13,877 nucleotides of DNA, from positions 1 through 13,877 of the forward strand of contig QHOD01000015.1 in assembly GCA_003218615.1 (NCBI GenBank), read 5' to 3'. Both the position numbers and the translations under genes were made by a program. Shown in pieces: positions 7,026-13,877 of the stretch; the first letter of the stretch is position 1; every line of letters begins with the position of its first letter. Under the pieces are notes generated by a model. The model was not told where the DNA came from and did not search any database. It saw nothing but the letters and a program-made list of their open reading frames with translations. This stretch comes from Verrucomicrobiota bacterium (GTDB taxonomy: Bacteria > Verrucomicrobiota > Verrucomicrobiia > Chthoniobacterales > UBA10450).

Positions 7026-7033
<8 letters not shown>
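6494..7033 (+). CDS. gmhB: D-glycero-beta-D-manno-heptose-1,7-bisphosphate 7-phosphatase
   Basis: This 179-residue HAD-superfamily phosphatase removes the 7-phosphate from heptose 1,7-bisphosphate, the step after RfaE1. HAD motif I is FVDRDGT with nucleophile D12 and acid/base D14; motif II is VITNQSG. The GIGRG segment follows, then RKPAPGM with the motif III Lys, and motif IV FIGDKEID. In E. coli GmhB a zinc loop of the CxH...CxC type precedes the RKP motif. Here the loop is shorter and reads CPDVPGQHSSCRKP, with two Cys and one His, so the canonical four-ligand site is not intact. GTG 6494 is chosen for its strong ribosome-binding site. The start overlaps the rfaE1 stop by 8 nt, and the end overlaps kdsB by 8 nt. 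A HisB-type phosphatase is a possible alternative, but the operon argues for GmhB. Confidence 0.9.
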
Positions 7034-7777
<744 letters not shown>

Positions 7778-7781
<4 letters not shown>

Positions 7782-9451
7782 AATACATTTTCGTCACCGG
7801 TGGCGTGGTGAGTTCGTTAGGCAAAGGCCTGGCCGCGGCTTCACTTGGGACGCTGCTCGAAGCGCGTGGTCTCCGCGTTGTTTTCCAGAAGTTCGATCCC
7901 TATCTCAATGTCGATCCTGGGACGATGAATCCGTTCCAGCACGGTGAAGTTTATGTCTTGAACGACGGTGCTGAGACAGACCTGGACCTAGGTCACTATG
8001 AACGGTTCACCAATTGCGTTCTTTCCCGGCACAACAATCTGACCAGCGGCCAAGTCTACGAATCGGTGATCCTGAAGGAACGGCGAGGCGATTATCTCGG
8101 GAAGACCGTGCAGGTAATTCCGCATGTCACCGATGTAATCAAAGATCGCATTCGCGAGCTATCCGACGAAAGCAAATACGACGTCGTCATCACGGAGATC
8201 GGCGGCACCACCGGCGACATCGAAGGCCTGCCATTTCTTGAAGCAATCCGACAATTCATTCTCGAAGTCGGCGCAGAAAATGTGGTCAACATCCACGTTA
8301 CGCTGGTTCCCTACATCAAAGCCGCCCACGAATTAAAGACGAAACCGACGCAGCAAAGCGTCGCAAAATTGCGCGAGATCGGTCTGCAACCCCAGGTATT
8401 GATTTGCCGTACGGAAAAACCGCTCGAGCGCGATGTCCGGCAGAAATTGTCGATGTTTTGCAGCGTTTCGGAGAAAGCAGTGATCGAGGCGCGCGACGTC
8501 GAGCACACGGTTTACGAATATCCGCTCATGTTGCACACGGAGGGGCTGGACGGACTGGTGGGCAATCTGTTGCAACTCAAAACGGCCGAACCCGATTTGG
8601 CAGACTGGCGAAAGTTTGTCGAGCGCGTTGTCAGCCCGAACAAGCGAATAAAAATCGCCGTGGTGGGCAAATACATCGACCTCCGGGACGCATACAAAAG
8701 CATCTATGAATCGCTCACCCACGCGGCTGCAAGCCAGGATTGCGGGATCGATCTCAAGCTGATCGATGCCGAATCATTGCAGGATGACCCTGACGGCCAA
8801 TTAAAAGACGTGGCCGGTGTTTTGATTCCGGGCGGTTTCGGCGCGCGCGGTGTCGAAGGAAAGATCAAAGCAGCGCGGTTCGCCCGCGAGCACAAAGTCC
8901 CATATCTCGGCCTTTGCCTCGGCATGCAGATAGCCACGATTGAATTCGCGAGAAATGTCTGCGGAATTAAAAACGCAAACAGCACCGAGTTCGACAAGAA
9001 CGCTGCCGAACCGGTGATCTCCTTGCTCGAAGAACAACGTGGCGTTCGCAAAAAAGGCGGAAGCATGCGGCTCGGCACATGGCCGACCAAGATCGTCCAC
9101 GGCACCCTCGCGGCAAAAATTTACAGACGTGACGACGTGATGGAACGGCACCGGCACCGTTACGAGTTCAACATGAAATATCGTGACCGAATGGCCGAGA
9201 AAGGATTCACGATCTCAGGCACATCACCCGATGGCGCGCTCGCTGAGTTAATTGAATTGCGCGATCATCCTTACTTCCTGGCCTGCCAGTATCATCCGGA
9301 ATTTCAAAGCAAGCCGAACAAACCGCATCCGCTTTTCAAAGGATTCATTCAGGCGTGTCTTGCTCATCCTGGGGACGGTGCGCACCGCGTCGCAACCGAT
9401 CCAGTATCGCTGCCCCGAGTCCCTGAGAGGGAACTCGTTCCGCAAGGATAA
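7778..9451 (+). CDS. pyrG: CTP synthase (glutamine-hydrolysing)
   Basis: This 557-residue enzyme makes CTP from UTP, ATP and glutamine. The N-terminal synthetase domain starts MKYIFVTGGVVSSLGKG with its P-loop-like segment and contains DPYLNVDPGTMNPFQHGEV, the ITEIGGTTGDIEG motif and VPYIKAAHELKTKPTQ. The C-terminal class I glutamine amidotransferase domain has LCLGMQ with nucleophile C380 and YHPEF with H506 and E508. Family similarity ends at about FIQACLAH (position ~9370). The last ~27 residues are an unconserved Arg/Pro-rich tail, read across the strand opposite the conserved end of sua5. The ATG overlaps the kdsB stop by 4 nt. The coding region overlaps sua5 by 107 nt tail to tail, leaving no room for an intergenic terminator. 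Confidence 0.97.
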
Positions 9452-10337
9452 CATCGAGATCGAGCGCATCGAGTTCGCGCAAGCAGCGAAAGAGATTCGC
9501 AGCTGCTTCGCGTAGGTCTTGGCGTTCGCTTAAGCAGCGAACGGCGGCGAAATTTTTTTTGGCCGATTTAGCCGGATTCCACGCGAGCAATCCGACCCGC
9601 TGATCTTTATCTGGCGAAAACGATTTTGCATCACCAATCAAACGTAGTCGTGTCTTCGGCGCATAATGCGCGGGCAATTGTCCGGGCACAGAGACTTTTT
9701 CCCCTGCAGCAACGACGTCGATTTTCGCCAATTCAGATAATTGCTCTGCCGTAATCGGGCCGCGGCGCAGGATGTCGATCTTGCCGTCACGAATCGCGAC
9801 GATGGTCGATTCGATTCCGTGCGCGGTCGGACCACCTTCGATAATCAACGTAATTCGATCCTGCAGATCATCCAAAACATGCTGCGCGGCTGTCGGGCTA
9901 ACACCACCGAAGCGGTTTGCACTAGGCGCCGCGAGCGGCTTTCCAAATTCTCGAATAATTTCCGAGAAAACTGGATGCGCGCTGAAACGGACGGCGACAG
10001 TATCAAGACCGGCGGTCACAATTTCGGGAATGATTTGCCGTTTCGGTAAAACCATCGTGAACGGACCCGGCCAAAACTTATGTGCGAGCTTCAGAATTAA
10101 CTGTCGATCTTGCGCAGGAAGATCGGCAACTTTTTCCAGCCAAGCGCGATCGGGCAAATGAACGATTAGCGGATCGAAACGTGGCCGTTCTTTTGCTTCG
10201 AAGATTTTTGCGACGGCGATTGCGTTGAGCGCATCGGCGGCGAGGCCATAAACCGTTTCTGTCGGCAGCGCGACGATCTCGCCTTTGCGCAGCAATTCAA
10301 CCGCCGCGGTGCGGTCGGTTGAAATTTCCGTTTTCAC
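9345..10337 (-). CDS. sua5: L-threonylcarbamoyladenylate synthase, Sua5 type
   Basis: This 330-residue enzyme makes threonylcarbamoyl-AMP from Thr, bicarbonate and ATP, the first step of the t6A37 modification of ANN-reading tRNAs. The YrdC domain (about 1-200) has ALPTETVYGLAADA (23-36), the KxR pair K49/R51 in KERPRFDPL, and the SxN motif S139/N141 in APSANRFGGVSPT. A linker PGQLPAHYAP (218-227) leads into the C-terminal Sua5 domain, ending GLGAAILDRLRRGA plus an 11-residue tail. The two-domain layout separates it from the short TsaC/YrdC type. The start is GTG at 10335-10337, overlapping the purE TGA (GTGA). The 3' 107 nt overlap the end of pyrG on the other strand; because the overlapped Sua5 sequence is conserved, the sua5 frame is the constrained one there. 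Confidence 0.95.
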   Translation of the reverse strand: MKTEISTDRTAAVELLRKGEIVALPTETVYGLAADALNAIAVAKIFEAKERPRFDPLIVHLPDRAWLEKVADLPAQDRQLILKLAHKFWPGPFTMVLPKRQIIPEIVTAGLDTVAVRFSAHPVFSEIIREFGKPLAAPSANRFGGVSPTAAQHVLDDLQDRITLIIEGGPTAHGIESTIVAIRDGKIDILRRGPITAEQLSELAKIDVVAAGEKVSVPGQLPAHYAPKTRLRLIGDAKSFSPDKDQRVGLLAWNPAKSAKKNFAAVRCLSERQDLREAAANLFRCLRELDALDLDVILAERVPSQGLGAAILDRLRRGAHRPQDEQDTPE

Positions 10338-10828
10338 TTTGGGAGTTTCGCGGCAAGCACGCTCTCCGATTGCCTCTTGCGAAAGGCTTCCAATTTCTCC
10401 CGAATGGCATTGTCGGATGTAGCGAGAATCGCGGCGGCGAGAAGCGCGGCGTTCTTCGCGCCCGCTTCACCGATTGCGAGTGTGCCGACCGGAACCCCGC
10501 CCGGCATTTGCGCGGTCGAGAGAAGCGAATCGAGCCCTTGCAAGGCTTTGGACTGAATCGGAACGCCGAGCACCGGCAGCCAGGTATGTGCGGCGATCAC
10601 TCCGGCTAGATGCGCCGCGCCGCCTGCGCCTGCGATAATCACGCGCAACCCCCGGGATGCGGCTTTGCGCGCGAAATCGGCCGTCGCATCCGGCGTGCGA
10701 TGCGCGGAAAGCACGTGCGACTCGTTAGGAATGCCGAGCTCGTCGAGTGCTTCGACTGCGTGGCGCATCGTTTCCCAATCGGATTTGCTGCCCATGATTA
10801 CGACGACAAGAGATTTCGATTTAGCCAT
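10334..10828 (-). CDS. purE: 5-(carboxyamino)imidazole ribonucleotide mutase
   Basis: This 164-residue cytoplasmic purine-biosynthesis enzyme converts N5-CAIR to CAIR. Class I features are IMGSKSDWETM (11-21), SAHRTP (41-46) with the catalytic His H42, AGAGGAAHLAGVIAAHT (66-82), LGVPIQSKALQGLDSLLS, MPGGVPVGTLAIG and AGAKNAALLAAAILA. Length is normal. The usual partner purK is not in the window. It is the first gene of a two-gene minus-strand unit with sua5 (4-nt overlap). No Shine-Dalgarno is evident before the ATG at 10828. The upstream side is a palindrome-rich non-coding stretch. Confidence 0.96.
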   Translation of the reverse strand: MAKSKSLVVVIMGSKSDWETMRHAVEALDELGIPNESHVLSAHRTPDATADFARKAASRGLRVIIAGAGGAAHLAGVIAAHTWLPVLGVPIQSKALQGLDSLLSTAQMPGGVPVGTLAIGEAGAKNAALLAAAILATSDNAIREKLEAFRKRQSESVLAAKLPK

Positions 10829-10839
10829 ATGAACTGAAC

Positions 10840-10858
10840 GGGAAGCTATCAGCTTCCC
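10840..10858. repeat. Palindrome A: 8-bp stem, 3-nt loop
   Basis: GGGAAGCT (10840-10847) and AGCTTCCC (10851-10858) pair perfectly around ATC. It begins 12 nt upstream of the purE start codon, followed by CTAA. It could be a dispersed palindromic repeat unit or lie in the purE leader. No T-run follows on either strand, so it is not an obvious terminator. Confidence 0.6.
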
Positions 10859-10883
10859 CTAAAGAATTCTAGGGTTCAACGAG

Positions 10884-10903
10884 CGGCGGCTTTCCAACCG
10901 CCG
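10884..10903. repeat. Palindrome B: 6-bp stem, 8-nt loop
   Basis: CGGCGG (10884-10889) and CCGCCG (10898-10903) flank the loop CTTTCCAA. It is one of four inverted repeats packed into 10840-11003 between the divergent purE and aroK genes. Confidence 0.5.
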
Positions 10904-10929
10904 GGCTGCCAACAAGCGCCCCGTCCCAA

Positions 10930-10949
10930 GTCCGCTGGGGACAGCGGAC
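10930..10949. repeat. Palindrome C: 8-bp stem with GGGA tetraloop
   Basis: GTCCGCTG (10930-10937) pairs fully with CAGCGGAC (10942-10949) around GGGA. The stem matches palindrome D except at the third pair, which is C:G here and G:C in D. This is a compensatory change that preserves pairing. Confidence 0.65.
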
Positions 10950-10983
10950 ACCACCGTGCTTCGAGCTTAGAACGGTTGTAGGG

Positions 10984-11003
10984 GTGCGCTGCCCTCAGCG
11001 CAC
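10984..11003. repeat. Palindrome D: 8-bp stem with CCCT tetraloop
   Basis: GTGCGCTG (10984-10991) pairs fully with CAGCGCAC (10996-11003). It is a near-copy of palindrome C, 54 nt downstream, with a compensatory third base pair. It is preceded by TTGTAGGG (10975-10982). It begins with the GTG that would start the longest aroK reading frame, which makes that start unlikely. Confidence 0.65.
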
Positions 11004-11046
11004 TCGGACCAATTTGGAAATCGTCCTTCCTTGTCGATATTGGATC

Positions 11047-11613
11047 GTGAATCGGGCGGGCAAATCGATCGTCCTCATTGGCATGATGGGCGCAGGGAAA
11101 TCTTCAGTTGGGCGGTGCCTGCAGCAACGGACGGGGCTCGTGCTTCGTGATACGGATCAAATCGTTGGCGAGAAATTCGGGAGATCGATTTCAGAGATCT
11201 TTTCCAAATATGGCGAGAAGCGATTTCGCGAAGCGGAGAGCGAGGCGCTTCATGGACTGCCAGTTAACCAACCGGGAATCGTCGTGACCGGCGGCGGAAT
11301 TGTGTGGCGGGAAGAAAATGTCGATCTTTTGCAACGCCTTGGCACAGTGGTGTGGCTCGAGGCCGATGAAGCAACGCTCTTCGAAAGGGCCTCGCGAAGC
11401 GGCCAGCGGCCATTGCTGCAAACCGAAAATCCGAGAAAAGTTTTTTCACAAATGTTGCAGGCACGGCGGCCGCTTTATGCGAAAATTGCGGATATCCGCA
11501 TCAACACGGCGGTCCTTACGGATGAAGAAGTTGCGGTGGCAATTTTGAGCAAGCTTAGAAGACTTCGTCGTAATCCAGGGCCGGGATCACCGATCCCGGC
11601 TACAGCGCGATGA
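11047..11613 (+). CDS. aroK: Shikimate kinase
   Basis: This 188-residue enzyme (from GTG 11047) phosphorylates shikimate at the 3-OH with ATP in the chorismate pathway. Motifs are Walker A GMMGAGKSS (12-20), LRDTDQIV with shikimate-binding D37, the ISEIFSKYGEKRFREAE segment (48-64) with R61, VVTGGGI (79-85), VVWLEA, and the lid region SGQRPLL with R121. The frame is open back to GTG 10984, but that start falls inside a palindrome and adds 21 residues with no family resemblance. GTG 11047 places the first beta-strand (KSIVLIGMMG) at the expected distance. There is no strong ribosome-binding site at either. Conserved sequence ends near ILSKLRR; the last ~14 residues (NPGPGSPIPATAR) are encoded by another palindrome. 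The TGA overlaps the queG ATG (ATGA). Confidence 0.92.
   Translation: MNRAGKSIVLIGMMGAGKSSVGRCLQQRTGLVLRDTDQIVGEKFGRSISEIFSKYGEKRFREAESEALHGLPVNQPGIVVTGGGIVWREENVDLLQRLGTVVWLEADEATLFERASRSGQRPLLQTENPRKVFSQMLQARRPLYAKIADIRINTAVLTDEEVAVAILSKLRRLRRNPGPGSPIPATAR
11580..11600. repeat. Palindrome E inside the 3' end of aroK: 9-bp stem, 3-nt loop
   Basis: GCCGGGATC (11580-11588) pairs fully with GATCCCGGC (11592-11600) around ACC, followed by TACA. It is built like palindrome A (perfect stem, 3-nt loop) with an unrelated stem sequence. It is translated as part of the aroK C-terminal tail and lies 9 nt before the queG start codon. Confidence 0.65.
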
Positions 11614-12704
11614 CTGAGACAGCTACACACAAGATTAATCATCGGATTTCGAGAACGGAATTGAAGGCACGGCTGGTAGCATTGGCCCGCGAGGTTGGTT
11701 TCGATTCGTGTCGCATAGCGGCGTGCGCAGCGCCAGCGCACGCAAATGAATTTCGCGACTGGCTGCGAGAGGGCGCGGCGGGTGAGATGAGCTACATGAA
11801 GCGCGGGGAAGAAAAACGTTGTGATCCGCAGAAGATCTTGCCGGGCGCAAAGTCGATTGTGGTTGTCGCGCTCAATTATTTTCAGGGTGAAAAAATTCCG
11901 CGGTCACAGAGCGCTGCGACAGGACGAATCGCGCGGTATGCGTGGGGCGAGGATTATCATGACGTGATCTCGCGAAAGCTCGACAAGATCGACAATTTCC
12001 TTCGCCAGTTTGGCGGCATGCAAAAATCGTATGTGGACACCGGCCCGATTTTGGAACGCGATTATGCCGCACAAGCCGGGATTGGCTGGCACGGCAAAAG
12101 CACGATGCTAATCGATACGCGATTGGGAACCTGGTTTTTTCTGGGTGAAATCCTAACCACGCTCGAGTTGCCGCCCGATCCTCCGCAACGTGATCGTTGC
12201 GGAACATGCAAACGTTGCATTACAGCGTGTCCAACCGGAGCAATTACCGCCCCGCATCGACTCGATGCGCGTCGTTGCATTTCATATTTAACGATCGAAT
12301 TAAAAGGGTCTATCCCGATCGAACTACGGCCGCTTGTCGGAAATCGGATTTTCGGTTGCGATGATTGTCTCGATGCCTGTCCGTGGAATCGATTCGCTCA
12401 AGCATCCCGCGAAACGGCCTTCTCAACGCGTCGATCTACTACAGGCATGTTGCTGCGGGATTATTTAAAACTGAACGACGTGGAATTTCGCGGTGTATTC
12501 GGAAATTCGCCGATAAAGCGGATCAAACGACGCGGTTTCTTGCGCAATGTCTGTGTCGCCTTGGGCAACGTCGGTGGCTTGGCAGACTTGCCGGCATTGA
12601 AAGGGGCAGCAGCCGATCCGGACGAATTGATTGCTGAGCACGCAGCCTGGGCAATCGAGCGAATTCAGGCCCGGTCCAAGATGCAAGCGTCGAAAGTCTG
12701 TTGA
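11610..12704 (+). CDS. queG: Epoxyqueuosine reductase
   Basis: This 364-residue enzyme performs the last step of queuosine synthesis, reducing epoxyqueuosine to queuosine at tRNA position 34, using cobalamin and two 4Fe-4S clusters. The N-terminal cobalamin-binding region includes GEMSYMKRG (58-66), GRIARYAWGEDYH and SYVDTGPILERDYA (140-153) with catalytic-acid candidate D143. GIGWHGKSTMLI follows. The ferredoxin part has CGTCKRCITACPTGAI (C197, C200, C203, C207), C223, and GCDDCLDACPWN (C250, C253, C257), giving eight cluster Cys. A HEAT-like C-terminal helical repeat (about 305-352) binds tRNA in known enzymes. Length is usual. The start overlaps the aroK stop by 4 nt. No other queuosine genes are in the window. 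Confidence 0.96.
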   Translation: MTETATHKINHRISRTELKARLVALAREVGFDSCRIAACAAPAHANEFRDWLREGAAGEMSYMKRGEEKRCDPQKILPGAKSIVVVALNYFQGEKIPRSQSAATGRIARYAWGEDYHDVISRKLDKIDNFLRQFGGMQKSYVDTGPILERDYAAQAGIGWHGKSTMLIDTRLGTWFFLGEILTTLELPPDPPQRDRCGTCKRCITACPTGAITAPHRLDARRCISYLTIELKGSIPIELRPLVGNRIFGCDDCLDACPWNRFAQASRETAFSTRRSTTGMLLRDYLKLNDVEFRGVFGNSPIKRIKRRGFLRNVCVALGNVGGLADLPALKGAAADPDELIAEHAAWAIERIQARSKMQASKVC

Positions 12705-12818
12705 ATCCAAATTGCCGGTTTGCTGCATCTCATTGTCGATCCTGTGAACCGTTTCGCTTTGCAAAGGTCTAAACTGAGATAATTTTTGACGCGCCTCTCC
12801 TCGCCTGACGACTACTCC
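12705..12818 (+). promoter_or_regulatory. Intergenic region upstream of the efflux adaptor gene
   Basis: These 114 bases after the queG stop contain GATAATTT at 12778-12785, a -10-like element about 34 nt before the ATG. TTGCAA at 12759-12764 is the nearest -35-like hexamer, but the spacing (13-15 nt) is short. I see no terminator hairpin with a T-run. It may be a weak promoter for the adaptor gene. Confidence 0.3.
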
Positions 12819-13877
12819 ATGCATCAGACCGTAAAAACGCCGCCCGTTGCGCCGGAAGTCGCGAGGAAACGCCGCGCGCGCCGCAAGCGCTACATCATTT
12901 TCGGCTCCATCGGTCTGGTCTTGCTTTTGATAATTGCGTCCGTCGTCGCGAGCAAACGCGAGAAACCGATCCCGGTCACTACTGAAAAAGCAGTGCGCAA
13001 GACCATTCTGCAGACTGTTTCGGCAACGGGCAAGGTGCAGCCCGAAACCGAGGTGAAGATTTCACCGGAAGTGGCAGGCGAGATCATTGATTTGCCGGTC
13101 GAAGATGGAAAGGCGGTCAACAAAGGTGATCTGCTCGTGCGGATAAAGCCGGATTCCTACAAAGCCCTGCTCGAGCAACAGGAGGCAGCCATCAGCTCGG
13201 CGAAGGCAACGAATCTTCAACAAAAGGCGACGATGATGAAGACGGAGCAAGATCTTAGACGCGCCGACGACATGTTCGCGAAGAAAACCATTTCTATTCA
13301 AGAATACAACGCCGCCCAGGCTGCTTACGACGTCGCGAAAAACACCCACGAAAGCTCGCTCCACGAAATCGAACGTGCACAAGCAAGTTCGAGTCAGGCC
13401 CGCGAACAACTTTCGAAGACAACGGTTTATTCGCCGATCGACGGAACGGTGACGATTTTGAACAGTAAATTGGGCGAACGCATCGTAGCCACGGGGCAAT
13501 TCGCGGGAACGGAAGTGATGCGCGTGGCCGATCTCGGCCACATGGAAGCGCGCGTGGATGTGAACGAGAACGACGTCGTAAACGTAAAAGTCGACGACAA
13601 GGCCAAGGTGAAGATCGACGCGTACGGTGACCGAAAATTTCACGGCACCGTTTATCAGATTGCGAACACGGGAAAGACGACGGGCGCGGGGACGCAGGAG
13701 GAAGTAACCAACTTTGAGGTAAAAATTCGCATCGACGATCACGATGTGACATTGAAACCGGGGCTAAGTTGCACGGCCGACATCGAAACGAACATGGTAA
13801 AGGACGTCGTGGCCGTGCCCATGCAGGCCGTAACGATTCGGACCGGCGACACCAACTTGAGTCCGGAGGAGATCGAA
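12819..13877 (+). CDS. Efflux RND/ABC transporter periplasmic adaptor (HlyD/MacA-like), 3' end outside window
   Basis: The frame is open for 353 codons from ATG 12819 to the window edge. A basic cytoplasmic N-terminus (RKRRARRKR, 16-24) precedes one membrane anchor (25-44). Then comes the first half of a split biotinyl-lipoyl-like domain (about 65-112, TVSATGKVQPE, VEDGKAVNKGDLLVRI). An alpha-helical hairpin follows (about 113-200, Gln/Ala/Glu-rich). The second lipoyl half is TTVYSPIDGTVTILNSKLGE (201-220), then a beta-barrel (about 230-325) and VVAVPMQAV of the membrane-proximal domain. This order is typical of membrane-fusion proteins that link an inner-membrane transporter (MacB-type ABC or RND) to an outer-membrane channel such as TolC. 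Anchor and architecture most resemble MacA. The transporter partner would be expected just beyond the right edge. No clear Shine-Dalgarno precedes the ATG. Confidence 0.92.
   Translation, partial: MHQTVKTPPVAPEVARKRRARRKRYIIFGSIGLVLLLIIASVVASKREKPIPVTTEKAVRKTILQTVSATGKVQPETEVKISPEVAGEIIDLPVEDGKAVNKGDLLVRIKPDSYKALLEQQEAAISSAKATNLQQKATMMKTEQDLRRADDMFAKKTISIQEYNAAQAAYDVAKNTHESSLHEIERAQASSSQAREQLSKTTVYSPIDGTVTILNSKLGERIVATGQFAGTEVMRVADLGHMEARVDVNENDVVNVKVDDKAKVKIDAYGDRKFHGTVYQIANTGKTTGAGTQEEVTNFEVKIRIDDHDVTLKPGLSCTADIETNMVKDVVAVPMQAVTIRTGDTNLSPEEIE

Noticed and set aside
8333..8722. Minus-strand open frames within pyrG
   Set aside because: They are shadows of a highly conserved gene; GC-rich coding sequence often leaves the opposite strand open.
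10840..11003. CRISPR array or integron site
   Set aside because: The inverted repeats differ in stem sequence and spacing, there are no regular repeat-spacer units, and no associated genes.

Overview
The window looks like chromosomal DNA from a Gram-negative, diderm bacterium of moderately high GC. It carries a heptose/KDO lipopolysaccharide operon, two genes with Sec-type signal peptides and a periplasmic adaptor protein. My best guess is a soil-type Verrucomicrobiota (Chthoniobacterales-like). This rests on the style of the NuoC tail, the phoH/7TM-HD pairing and the short palindromes near 10.84-11.6 kb; it is inference, not proof.

Layout, left to right. (1) 1-1366, plus strand: the 3' end of a nuoC-like gene enters from the left and runs without a stop codon into a small multi-pass membrane protein of unknown function. 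A cytidine deaminase follows after 37 nt. This stretch is visibly more A/T-rich than the rest and is the most accessory-looking part of the window. (2) 1426-5330, minus strand: a tightly packed four-gene run, read from 5330 downwards: two exported proteins of unknown function, phoH, and a 7TM-HD (PgpH-like) c-di-AMP phosphodiesterase without the usual large extracellular domain. (3) 5331-5487: a divergent promoter region. (4) 5488-9451, plus strand: rfaE1, gmhB, kdsB and pyrG, each overlapping the next by 8, 8 and 4 nt. The first two act in ADP-heptose synthesis, KdsB activates KDO with CTP, and PyrG makes CTP. (5) 9345-10828, minus strand: purE then sua5, overlapping by 4 nt. The 3' end of sua5 overlaps the 3' end of pyrG by 107 nt on the opposite strand. 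(6) 10829-11046: a non-coding stretch with four palindromes, two of which are near-copies with a compensatory base-pair change. (7) 11047-12704, plus strand: aroK and queG overlapping by 4 nt; a fifth palindrome forms the 3' end of aroK. (8) 12819 to the right edge: an HlyD/MacA-type efflux adaptor, truncated by the window.

Most genes are housekeeping. The parts that deserve attention are the nuoC/membrane-protein fusion with its cytidine deaminase neighbour, the two unknown exported proteins in front of phoH, the palindrome cluster, and the pyrG/sua5 antisense overlap. I found no complete, recognisable new system. The membrane protein plus deaminase pair is the only candidate, and its role is speculative. 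I saw no tRNA, rRNA, CRISPR array or transposase.
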